A stretch of DNA of 64,000 nt, taken from positions 22,660 to 86,659 of the forward strand of contig CAMPET010000271.1 of NCBI GenBank assembly GCA_946803715.1. The letters run 5' to 3'. The notes beneath the pieces are model-generated. The model did no database searches. It was not told the DNA's origin and saw only the letters and a list, made by a program, of their open reading frames with translations. This DNA comes from Beroe ovata. Taxonomy: Eukaryota; Ctenophora; Nuda; Beroida; Beroidae. The translations under genes and the position numbers were made by a program. Positions within the stretch are counted from its first letter, which is position 1; each line of letters starts with the position of its first letter. Shown in pieces: positions 11,501 to 23,200 of this stretch.

Positions 11501-14329
11501 TGTCATGGTTGCTATAGACACTTGCCTGATATTCCCCTAACGAGTCCCCCTGGATAACCCACTAGACTGTTCATCACTTTCAATAATCCCAACTTGGACA
11601 GCGTCTTGAACACTTTCTCTTCCTTCTCATAGCTCCTCACTGTTCTATCCATCCGTAGATTAGCCTGAGGTTGGAGAAACTTGTTATTTCACAGTCGACA
11701 TTTGTCAATGCCATGAAAACACACACAACAATAAATAGAGATTATCGCCTGGGGCCGAAATTTGAACTGAACATTGAATTACTCCCTGACTTTATAATAA
11801 TAAGTCCCTTCTAAAAGAATCTCCTGGCTCACAGGTAGGTACTAACATGGAACATCATGACTTCATAAACAGTCATTGTGCCGATGAAGTAATCTTCTTG
11901 TTGCACATACGCACTGATCAACTTGATGCTATCCTTATCCATCTCCTTACCATTCACATTAATTGCACCTGTAATTCATCATGTTATGATTGATCACGTG
12001 AGACACTCTTCACACGTGAGTACACTCTTCACACGTGATGTCACACGTGCCACATGATGTCACTAATCACGTCATGCTCAGGATGTGAGCAATCACAGTG
12101 ACCCACATCAGAAACACGTGTACCCTGGTCATGGCTAAACTTCGCTACCTAGTGTCATGTGCAAGTCATGGTAACACGTCCTATAGCTTGTACTGCTGAG
12201 TGCTCAACCTACCAGAACACTTGAGTTTAGCCTCATTGCGGAAAGCGAGTGTGTTGAGCAGTGTGGTCTTGCCCGCCCCACTAGCCCCCATTATTGCCAT
12301 GCATTGTCCTGGCTCCACTATGCCACTCACTGAAAATAGTTATGTGGTGGTGACTGACTCACTCAGTTGATTAGGGGAATCAACTGAGTGAGTCGTGAAT
12401 AGTTGTTGCGACAGTGTTCATATCAGCTGGGGCGTTGAATTGACCCACTCAATGCTTTGTAGATGTTGCTGTGCATGTCAGTTACCTATAGACTCCAGTT
12501 GCCATTGCCCGAAATTAATTAAAATTTGTTGCAGAAGTGGCCAGACATGTTGTCAACTGGGAGCACTGGTGTCTGAACACTTAACAGAGTTAACTTGGCA
12601 CTTAATAATCCCAGCATTAAACTGGGTAAACGCAAGGCAACTACAGGATTTGCCACAAGACGGATAGCCATCGGAAATATGGTGTCTTTAAAGATTCTTA
12701 TAATTTTGTTCTTTTTAAAGCACAAAATTAATTCCAAAAATCTCCTTAAACTGTTGCCAGAGTATTAATATAGGTAGTGGGAGGTATAGTTTATGGATCA
12801 AGTTTCCGAAATGGGAATGCTCCGTAGACAGGGACTTTGACGAAAATATCAGACAAAAATTGACAGATATTTAAGTCATCAGAAGACGATCCAGCCCTAT
12901 AATGTATGCTATGGATCAACAAGTGGTATTCTGGTGATGCTATTGGTGCTGTCAGATATGATAAATATCTGTGATTTTATTTAAATGTCTGTGATCAGAG
13001 GCTGAGTCCAAAGGGTTATCATCATGAAAGATAGCATATTCTAAATCAAGTGAACACCTCGTGTGGTGTGAGAGAAGTGGTGTCTATGATGGTGTCACTC
13101 ATTCTCACCTCCTTTGAGAATATCGACCATCTCTGGGTCATCGGATGACCGGAAACAAGAAACCCGGGTATTTTCCCTCTTAGCAGTGACTGAGACATCC
13201 ACCCAGGACAGTGTTACTCGTGAAAATCTCTCGAACCTTCCACCATCTTCCAGCTGAGAGAGTGGTAGTGTCAATGTTAATAAAGTGGTATCAATAAATC
13301 TGTGAACTAAGCTGGAATACTGAATGTGGTAACATTTGAGCTTTGTGTGTGATATAATACCCAAGTACCGTGTGATTTGACAGCTTGTCGAATGTTCCCG
13401 CGCTGCGTGACCCAAATACTCCGCGCGCGCTGCGCGTCTCCGTGGTTCACGGACTTTTCAGTTCACTGAGTAGAACAGGGGCGCGCAACGTGTGCACATT
13501 GTCGAACATACCGTGTTGACAGTGAAAGAGTCGTCGCCGATAGACACACTGAATGGAGGTAGTTCCTCGAGGTGATTTGAGCATTTCCTCACTGGAGGTT
13601 GAGAAAGGGAGTGACTGTCTGACGCATACAAGTCGTCAATATCTGCTGCCTGGCGAGAGAAAACCCATCAGATATGAGAAGGATATGAGTTTGTCACGTG
13701 ACACGTGATGAAAGGAACACGTGCTACTCACGTGGTTGTCATTGTTGTCATAGCAACTTTCATCATCATCCTGGACGAGTGATTCCTTGTCAAGATGGTG
13801 TAGGAGCGAGTGTTTACTCGTATCGTTGTAGCNCTCGAACCTTCCACCATCTTCCAGCTGAGAGAGGGGTGGTGTCAATGTTAATAAAGTGGTGTCAATA
13901 AATCTGTGAACTAAGCTAGAATACTGAATGGTGGCAACATTTGAGCTTTGTGTGTGATATAATACCCAAGTACCGTGTGAATTGACAGCTTGTCGAACAT
14001 ACCGTGTTGACAGTGAAAGAGTCGTCACCGATAGACACACTGAATGGAGGTAGTTCCTCGAGGTGATCTGAGTATTTCCTCACTGGAGGTTGAGAAAGGG
14101 AGTGACTGTCTGACGCATACAAGTCGTCAATATCTGCTGCCTGGCGAGAGAAAACCCATCAGATATGAGAAGGATATGAGTTTGTCACGTGATGAAAGAA
14201 ACACGTGCTACTCACGTGGTTGTCATTGTTGTCATAGCAACTTTCATCATCATCCTGGACGAGTGATTCCTTGTCAAGATGGTGTAGGAGCGAGTGTTTA
14301 CTCGTATCGTTGTAGCTGTTGTAACTCAT
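8522..14329 (-). CDS. ABCG half-transporter, gene A
   Basis: Coding exons (5' to 3'): 14216-14329, 14003-14140, 13109-13253, 12213-12329, 11847-11968, 11526-11664, 10870-11246, 10478-10572, 10124-10238, 9855-9986, 9590-9740, 9250-9433, 8992-9089, 8775-8842, 8522-8620. Total 2094 nt, 697 residues. White/ABCG-type order: ATP-binding domain first, then six membrane helices. Walker A GASGAGKT is at about 147-154, signature SGGERKR at 258-264, Walker B LLFIDEP with Asp281-Glu282, H-loop His314. The C-terminal half holds helices, QNGMY, and a Cys-rich outer loop in exon 14. It ends RVRR-stop. Such half-transporters dimerise to move lipids, pigment precursors or xenobiotics; the substrate is unknown. 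The exon 6 donor is GC (CAG/GCAAGT). Exon 1-3 sequences are partly duplicated across the N at 13833. It is a tandem paralogue of 16205-25422. Confidence 0.92.
11321..11525. repeat. Intronic minisatellite, TGTCATGGTTGCTGTTAT-type
   Basis: Tandem degenerate units built from GTCACAGTTGCT and GTCATGGTTGCTGTTATT, in intron 6 of ABCG gene A. It lies directly against the GC donor of exon 6 (11526). The open frames through it are repeat artefacts. Confidence 0.75.
13393..13498 (+). mobile_element. 106-bp CpG-rich MITE with 8-bp target duplication, second copy
   Basis: Same family and orientation as 1602-1714: starts TGTTCCCGCGCTGCGTG and ends CGTGTGCACA. Flanked by TTGTCGAA at 13385-13392 and 13499-13506. 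The allele-like copy of this intron, near 13990-13997, has TTGTCGAA once, running straight into CATACC. The element therefore sits in an intron of ABCG gene A in one of the two assembled versions only. Confidence 0.87.
13732..13857 (-). pseudogene. Truncated second version of ABCG-A exons 1 and 3 around a single N
   Basis: 13732-13832 repeats exon 1 of ABCG gene A but lacks its ATG end. 13834-13857 repeats the beginning of exon 3 and stops at the N. Exon 2 is likewise present twice, at 13512-13649 and 14003-14140, each 138 nt. The arrangement (1-2-3 truncated, N, 1-2-3 truncated at the opposite end) is what two overlapping allelic contigs joined end to end would give. It is probably an assembly artefact rather than a real pseudogene. 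Confidence 0.7.
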
Positions 14330-15088
14330 GTAAGTGACGTGTACACCACTTCTTCCCTATAGGGGAGGGGGAATGTGTGACAATGTCACTGCGGTGCCAA
14401 AATCACTGAGTTGTGCGTGAGTTTGCGGCAATATTTGATGTTTCAATCAGAGAATATTGATATGACAGCAAAAACTTTAAATTTTGACAGCAAAAACTTT
14501 ATATTTTTATTAAGCAAAAACTTGATATTTTTATTAAGCAAAAACTTTATATTTTTATTAAGTATCATGGAAGATCGAAAGCTACGCTAACCTACAAAAT
14601 TACAATCCGTTTAAACTTTAAACTGTATGTCAAAGATTAGGATAACTCTTTAAAGCATGTCTACCGGAAGCGAATACAATCAATACGACCCAAAATCAGG
14701 AATAGGGAAACTCATTTAAATGGATTATCGATGAACAAACTACTCAATTAATTAGATATCGTGTACGTCGTGGTTTCTGGTTACACCTATAATTTGGTGT
14801 CAATAATTGATGATAGATTAATGATTAATTGGGCAACGCTTGTACATGGATGGCAGTTGAGTTAGACGAAAGAAGCATACAAAATCATAATAACAACTTG
14901 AATTGGTCATGGCTAACAGGAAACGATTACACTTTCCCTTCTCTTCAACGAGATAACAGGGGATAGAAGATAAGCGAACCTTTAGTGTGTGAGTGTAAGT
15001 TTCTGAATTTCAAGCATCGCCGAGATAATCAATAGTCTTGTGTAGAAGAAGATTATCAACAATTATCAACAATTTGAATCAATTGTTC
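14330..15088. other. Intergenic between the ABCG genes, left part
   Basis: AT-rich; contains a short AAAAACTT(T/G)ATATTTTTATTAAGC repeat at about 14466-14563 in three to four copies. No gene seen. Confidence 0.5.
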
Positions 15089-15253
15089 CGGTTCGGTCGT
15101 ATGAAATTATATCAATGACCCCCTGCTGATCTCCTGCTGACCCCCTACTGACCCCCTGGTGAACCCCTACTGACCCCCTGGTGAACCCCTACTGACCCGC
15201 TGCTGAACCCCACTGACCCCCTGGTGAACCCATTGATATATTTTCATACGACC
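15089..15253. mobile_element. 165-bp foldback element with CTGACCCC minisatellite core
   Basis: Inverted ends GGTCGTATGAAATTATATCA (from 15095) and the reverse-complement form CATTGATATATTTTCATACG (from 15231). The core is made of tandem CTACTGACCCCCTGGTGAAC units. AATTGTTC occurs at 15081-15088 and 15254-15261, a possible 8-bp target duplication, though the left end has six extra bases outside the matched inverted repeat. The architecture (foldback ends, minisatellite core) parallels 4098-5221 on a smaller scale. Confidence 0.6.
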
Positions 15254-16204
15254 AATTGTTCATTTCCGGATGTTAGATAAAAACCGGCAAATGTCCCATG
15301 AAACAGAGATTGATAATTCAATGGTGAAATTAGTTATAAGCCACACATGGTTTAAGTGAAACTCACCATCATGTAAGACAGTAACCATTCTCTACGCTAA
15401 TGGTAACATTTCTCTACGCATCCCCCGTCATTGTATTGGTGTCGTGTCCCATTTCGGCATACATACGTTGATGATCGTGGAATTGGCGTCATGATGCTTC
15501 CTGGAAATGTCAATAAATAGTTGTGTGTCAATAAATAGTTGTGTGGGGGTTTGCGTATGGGGGTTTGCGTGAGTGTGTGTGTCTGTGTGTGTGTGTCTGT
15601 GTGAGTGTTTTATAGTAGAAACTCACCGTCATCAATGCTAGGCTTTGACCAGCTGTCAGAGTGGGGTGTGGTCATCGCCATACAGCGTTCATTTTTTGTC
15701 ATTCTAAGTGGGATAGCTGATTGTTTATCTGACACTTAACAAAATTTATGTCAATATTAATCGATGGAAATTATTAATGCATCAAAAATTGCCAAAATAG
15801 GTGATATCTGTGCACTGCAGTGACTACGCCAAAACCACATGTTTCTTGAATATCAAAAACACGAATCAATCCAATAAAATCACATACATCAAGGAGGAGT
15901 TCTGAGCTACCAAACAACAAGAGAAGGAAGAAAGTAGAGAAGACAACAGAGTACAGCTGATACTTATGTGTACAGCTGATACTAATATATAGGAAGGGTC
16001 ACTCCAAAAATATATTCAGTTCAGTCTTCGCTCTACACAGGGTAAAGTCCTACTTTGGTTATTTAACGGGATACCGTGGTCAGTTTATAATCGAATTCAT
16101 CATGATGACAGGACACTACCGTAGCAACAGGTTGCTATGATAATGAGTTGCTATGGTGATAAGTTGCTATGGTGATAAGTTGTATCAACACCAGATGGGG
16201 CAGA
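15254..16204. other. Intergenic, 3' side of ABCG gene B
   Basis: No gene seen. Includes a GT/GGGTTTGCGT simple repeat at about 15540-15610 and a GTTGCTATGGTGATAA repeat at about 16125-16185 just downstream of the gene B stop. Confidence 0.5.
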
Positions 16205-17247
16205 TCATCTTCTCACTCTACAGAGGAGACAAGACCACCCGAACATGGCGAGAATCGCACCAAACATGAAGAGAGCAAAGACATTGGGCCACCATAACTC
16301 TGTCTGAATGTGATGACATATCACAATAATGGGTTACAAGTTACGGGGGTTACCAAAGATCTCGAAAACTGTTCAAGTTGCTATTGAGTAAGGTTTACAT
16401 AGAGTGGTACTTACTACTTACCGGGTCAAGACCAAACTGTTCGAGAATTGCTGTTCCGTTAGGACATGGAGAAAAGTCGATACAATCTGGGAAACAATTC
16501 GCTGTATTATCAACAGATACTGATAAGGAGGTGTCAGGTATATAGTCGTGTAATAGTTTGAGCCGGTACATACCTAGTTCAAGATCCTTGAGCTCATTGA
16601 CCATCAGCATGGAGTATCCATATCGGAACCAGGATGTCCACTTGAAGGGATAGAAGTATACCGGCGTAGAACTGTGACGTTGTTGTCATGGTAACACAAA
16701 CTGTCATGGTAATACAAGACACAATATACAACAAGACGTGGTAACAACCCAACAGATTTCATCACTTACTCCTGACTCTGGAATAGACCACCAAAGAGGA
16801 AGAAGGGCATGATAATGGGTGCAGCAACAGCACTAGCTATCCTCAAATCCCCGGTCCAAGCTGCTATGAACCAGCCCAGTCCTGTGGAGCCCCATGACAC
16901 GAATATACATCCAGCTACACACGTGAAGAAGGCCCCAACATCCTCCCTTAACCCTGCCAGGAGATATTGTAGTAGCGTGATTTATTGTTTTTGACGTATA
17001 GTTTCTTTTCAATGGTCAACCAGGATTCGTGTGGACCAGGATTCGTGGCGTACGGTAACCTACCTATCATGAAGTAGGAGATAGAGATCTGTATGAGAGG
17101 TAACATTATCAGGAAGGGTATCTCTGTCACTATCTTAGAGATGAAGTAGGGAACTGTCGAGTACATTCCGTTCTGATACTCCCTTCTTACCACTGGTAAC
17201 TCCATCGGGATTGCCTAGTGGAGTGTACACTGTACATCACAATTGCG

Positions 17248-17278
<31 letters not shown>

Positions 17279-20200
17279 NNNNNNNNNNNNNNNNNNNNNN
17301 NNNNNNNNNNNNNNNNNNNNNNNNNNNNNNNNNNNNNNNNNNNNNNNNNNNNNNNNNNNNNNNNNNNNNNNNNNNNNNNNNNNNNNNNNNNNNNNNNNNN
17401 NNNNNNNNNNNNNNNNNNNNNNNNNNNNNNNNNNNNNNNNNNNNNNNNNNNNNNNNNNNNNNNNNNNNNNNNNNNNNNNNNNNNNNNNNNNNNNNNNNNN
17501 NNNNNTGTGTGTGTGTGTGTGTGTGTGCGTCTGTGTCTGTGTATTTGTATCGAGAGTATCCAGATTGTTCAACTCACCAGACACTGAATGAAGACAGTTC
17601 CAAAGGTGAGGGATATGACAATGAAGTACAGGACACCTGCTTTGTTCTGAGATACAGTTGACAGGTATTCTCCATTGGCAGGGTCGATTGTGTTGGATAT
17701 GTTGAAATAGGCCAGTCCGGCGAGTAGGGCAATCACCTGAAGCCAGGAAAACTGCAATCTAACTGAAACTCGAAACAATGCAACGTCACATCCGGCAGCG
17801 ATATCGGTGCCCAATGGCATACACGTCACACTACAGTGCGACATAGATTAAATAGATAGTCAAAGATAGGTAGTCAAATTAAATAGGTAGTCAAAGTACA
17901 CTGTAGTACAACATGCCATTGCAGACTTCATTCGCACATGACACATATCTACACTACAGTGCAACACTATACACATTGCACTCATGTGCGACACTATACA
18001 TTGGTTCAACACCACTGTGCGACACTACATAGGTTCAACACCACTGTGCGACAGTACTCACCAAGCACTGGCCGATACGACTGCGGGTATACCCAGGGTT
18101 TCTCACTGTGTTGAGGAAGCTGCGCTTGAAATTCTCAGTCACCTGCCTCCAAAGTGGAGATTGGACCTTTTCTCGGCTGTGTGGGGATGATGTATGTGTC
18201 AATTGTCAAAATTCTTGTTGACAGCACGACCCCATGTGTCAAGACCCCTTATGGTGTCAGTGTCACAACTACAATGTAACGACCCCAGGGTGTCACTTGC
18301 ATCATATATGTAACTGTGGCTACAACCCACGATGATCAAATTCCGATGTTATAAATCAGATAGTGCCAAGTGGAACTCAGATCATTGAAACCAGTGCAAC
18401 ACAAAGCAATCTATTTCTAATCGTGACAGGATAATGATTTTCAAATAACATGTTTGCTGGTCAACCGCTCGCAATTTCTATAGATAATTCCCCACCCACT
18501 AGCCACAATCCCTTGTTTTGAATTTGTTGATCTTTGATCGCTTTTAGTGAATTTCGATTTGTGGTTTGCATTCATTATCGCATCAGGTTCCTAATTCAGT
18601 TCATTTCTAGCAGTTGTAGACGATTAGATTTCATTTGGAATAGATTCAAAAACAGCAGCGCCACCCATAAAACTATAGGTTTTTGACACACCCTGTATTA
18701 GTAGGTATATCCACGTCCATGTCCATGTCAGAACACTAGGTATAATGTGCAAATTCAACCAAGAAATACCGCAAGGCATGTTGACTATGAAATCCGTGTC
18801 AAACCACCGAAATTTTCACTGCAAACAGTTGTGGTTTAACTAACTTAAAAATAAATATTTCCAAAATTAGCTGCATTTCACTGCCGCGCGGCGCAATTCA
18901 TCCCCATATCCCTCCACCATGTACCTGAGGTGTTTCGTTGACTGATCCGCATCCTCGTTGAGAGAAGCTATCTTATCCATCACATTCTTGTGATACTGTG
19001 ATGCTCGGTAATAGCTTGTGATTTTCTGCGAGGTGGAATAATCAGAGAAAACGTGCGGTAGTAATGTGTAAACTTTTTCTCATAGTTGTGGGAATTAATG
19101 CCTCGTAATAATCAAGTGAACATGGCGTTGTAAAATAGCCCCCCTTTTCCCGTTTTGGTCTGGTTGAAAAGCCACGATTTAACTGTCCCTGTCGAGATTC
19201 CTGAATGCTGAAAGTAGCGCGTGCGAAATATATTTCCCATGGTATGAAAATGGTTTGAACTATATTAGTGATGTAAGGTTATGTAACTCATGAGGATGTC
19301 TCAGCCGTTGAAATGTTGAAATATAGCGGTAACAGTAGCTTGCTTTCCAATCGTTTCATAAAATTGTTACATTACACCTATTCGGTGCATAGTATCCAAA
19401 TTTCACTCGGCTTCGCCTCGAGAAATATGGCCAAATACGCACCTCATAGGTTTGATGTAACAGTATATTATGCACTTCGGCTACTTATATATAAAATCGT
19501 TGTGAACAATCACATTAAAAGTATAACTTTTAGTTTTAAACCAAAACGCCAGGGCGGATCTGAGAATTCTTCTACAATATTTCAAGCTAGTCATTTCCTA
19601 TAATTCAATTCGTGTTTTATAGAATTAGAAAAAAATTCTACTTTTAAGTAACTACTATGCGACTCTTCTCCAAATCACAAATGTTCAATTCGTGTCGCGC
19701 TCAAGATTTGTATCGTAAAAACGCATATCAAAGCTGATCTTCAATGTAACACTATAATACACCCAGTCAAAATCCCAAAATTCATTGCACTGACTGTGAG
19801 TGTGAGACAGTGGCCGCTTAGTATTCAGGATGTCGCGATGGTAAGCTGGTATTTGTCGGGTCCCAAGACATAACCCCGAATAAAACCCACCGCAAAACGA
19901 AGCTTTTCACAAAAACTACTTAATCTAGTATTCATAACCGTTCATACGCGTTAGTCATACGCATTAGTCTGAGTATGAGAAAGGACGAAATAGTATCATT
20001 GGTGATCGTACTACAAATCTTCCTTGAATACTATTCACTGCTCGATACCCCTGTTCTCACTGGACACCCCGTGCCACGCCCGCATTACTCTCATCTGGCA
20101 CACCTATTGTCACGCCCGCATTACTCTCATCTGGCACACCTATTGTCACGCCCGCATTACTCTCATCTGGCAGTTCGCACACCTATTGCTGCATACATTA

Positions 20201-23200
20201 ATTACCCTCACCTTGCACACCTATTGCTGTACACTCTAATTATTGTCACCTTGCGGCTTGCACACAAATTTCTGCACACCTTAATTACGCTCACCTTGCA
20301 CACAAATTGCTGCACACCTTAATTACCCTCACCTTGCACACCTATTGCTGTACACCCTAATTACCCTCACCTTGCACTTCTCCTTGCACTTTTCATCCTC
20401 GCCGGGTCGAATTGCGAGTGTGAAAATGTAGTGATCTGCTGGGTTGAAGTCCCGTGGACATGGGTAGCCCGCGTCAGAGAAGAAATCTCTTGCTTCATTT
20501 GACGGTCCAATGAATACCATCTCCCCCTCTGCCACCAAGCACACCCTGGAAAACACTTGTTTCATAGATCGTAATGCGTTTTAAACTTTACGACATCACT
20601 TTATTATTATACCATCAAATTTTACTTTATACGGTCAAATTTGAGGAGAAAGTGAGGTATTGACGATAGTTTGGCCAGTAATACTATAGTATAAGCCACC
20701 TATGCGCAATCTAATGTCTGAGGATCTCAAGCTCAGATAAGCCTTTCACTTGTCAAATGTATAATATATACCTTGAGACAATATCTCAAGTCAGAAATGG
20801 ATATTGGATAATGAATTCACACGGCGCCTGGAGGAATATAGGCACTTTCCATAATCTACTCTATATAATTCTTATACAGAGTAGATTATGGAAAGTCTAT
20901 TAATTATAGTTCCGAACTATATTTCGCGATATTCATTATTCAGTCTCCATGATTCAAATAGTAATGTCGATCCCAATTCGACCTATAGTAATAGTTGCTA
21001 TTATATGTCTGCATCACGACAAACACATGAACCATTGTTTGGTACTGCACCAGTGCACCACTCCATTATAGAAGGAACTGCACTATATCGGGCACTGCAC
21101 TGTAGCGGGCACTGCACTATAGCGGGTACTGCACTATAGCGGGTACTGTACTGTAGCGGGCACNATCTACAGATGCCGCGAGGGGCTTGCCAGCCCCTTG
21201 ATAGTTCCGAACTATATTTCGCAATATTCAGTCTCAATGATTCAAATAGTAATGTCGATCCCAATTCGAACTATAGTTGCTATTATATGTCTGCATCACG
21301 ACAAACCCAAGAACCATTGTTTGGTACTGCACCAGTGCACCACTCCATTATGGAAGGAACTGCACTATAGCGGGTATTGCACTGTAGCGGGTACTGCACT
21401 ATAGCGGGTACTGCACTGTAGCGGGTACTGCATTATAGCGGGCACTGCACTATNTAGCGGGTACTGCACTATAGCGGGCACTGCACAATAGCGGGTACTG
21501 CACTGTAGCGGGTACTGCACTATAGCGGGTACTGCACTATAGCGGGCACTGCACTATAGTGAGTACCTCACTGTAGCGAGTAACTCGTACTGTAGTGCCC
21601 ACTATATCCCCCAGTGGGACGACAGTAGTATCATGACCTACGTGATACACTAGCAACACTATATTATAACGATGCCTCATAGCACTTTCATAAATGCCGT
21701 TCGACAACTCTGGAATTAGTTTCTGTTTCGAAGATCAATTTGAATCTGTCACGTATATCGTACCACGTGTTACATATTTCCCGTATGTTCTGATATAAGT
21801 TTTGACATCTCACTCATGATTTATAGCTCTGGCAGAAGACAGTTCGGTAGATTAAGCTAGTGGCACTGGCGTCTGGCCTGGCATGGTATGACATACGGCA
21901 CAGCGGTGGCATCGCAATTTCCGAACAATGAACATGTGTCCAGATTAGCCCACCACTGTACGAAACGCCAGACGCATTCCTTTTAAGGAATATCGCTGAA
22001 TGAAGGAATTTCTGTAACCAAGATATAACGCGCTATTGCAAGAAATGGTAGCGTGATGTGCTGCGTGGGGCAGCAATCACTGACAGCTGCTAATGACAGC
22101 ACAATTGATCATTGGATCATTTCTGTCGATATGATGTCCATATTCGTGATAGCTGCAATGTGCTCTGCAATGGCCACTGCATTGTTATGACATTGACTGC
22201 AATTTACTGATGCATCATCCACAGACGTCAGGTTTCACTGTAAATAGGTATACTAATTTTGGCGGCAGTACCCCAACTACAATTCACCTGTCAAAGAGGG
22301 CAAAGACTTCGGATGTTGGCTGATGTATTGTACACAGAATAGTGCGGTTAGCTTTTGCCAGCTTCCTGATTAGCCGTACTATACTCTCAGCCATGAAGGA
22401 GTCCAGTCCGGATGTCGGCTCATCGATAAAGAGAAGTGGCGGGTCCATGAGAAGCTCGGTGGCTACCGATAGCCGCTTCTTCTCGCCACCTACGGTGTGG
22501 GTCGGAAGGTTAATAACGTATCATTGGACGCAAAATAGTAAATGTAAAATCTTCAACGTAATGATCATTTTCGATTCATGATTTAGTGATTCCCACTGAT
22601 TTAGTGATTCCCACTGAACAACTCTGGTCACCTGAAATGCCGCGAATAGATCCGTCAGGTAGTCCAACTAAACTGTCCTTCACTTTCTGTAGCCCCAGAG
22701 CTGTCAAGGTGGCTTCCACCTTCTTCTTCTTTTCATTCATAGATATGTGTTTATCCATACGCAAATTAGCCTGTGTTTTGAAGACATTTTGTCACAAGAG
22801 AATATTTTGTTGGCATTGCGTTCATACAGTTCCTTGCGAATGCTATTAGGGGTGATATATGAAAAAGTTGCTCAGTTTTTAATGGTAAAACACGTCAAAG
22901 AACTCGACACACATGCGTTTATACCCATTCGTTTATAACTCTTGCTATGACACGAATCTACTCACGTGGAACATCATAACTTCGTAAACAGTGAGAGTCC
23001 CCACAAAGTAGTCTTCCTGTTGCACGTACGCACTAATCAACTTCATTTGTGAGCCACCGATCGGTAGTCCGTTAACCCGTATATCTCCCGAATACTTGAG
23101 TTTAGCCTCATTGCGGAAAGCGAGTGTGTTGAGCAGTGTGGTCTTGCCCGCCCCACTAGCTCCCATTATTGCAATAAACTGACCGGGTTCTGCTAGACCT

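Noticed and set aside
13512-14140. Real tandem duplication of ABCG-A exon 2
   Set aside because: The two copies flank a single N with truncated neighbours in mirror order, fitting joined haplotypes better than a genuine exon duplication.
17211-17661. Frames of alternating Cys-Val or Thr-His across Ns (also at 30536-31044 and 43834-44271)
   Set aside because: GT/CA microsatellites around assembly gaps.
20060-20370. Array resembling a CRISPR-like repeat cluster
   Set aside because: Units are degenerate and contiguous without unique spacers, in an animal intron; a minisatellite.
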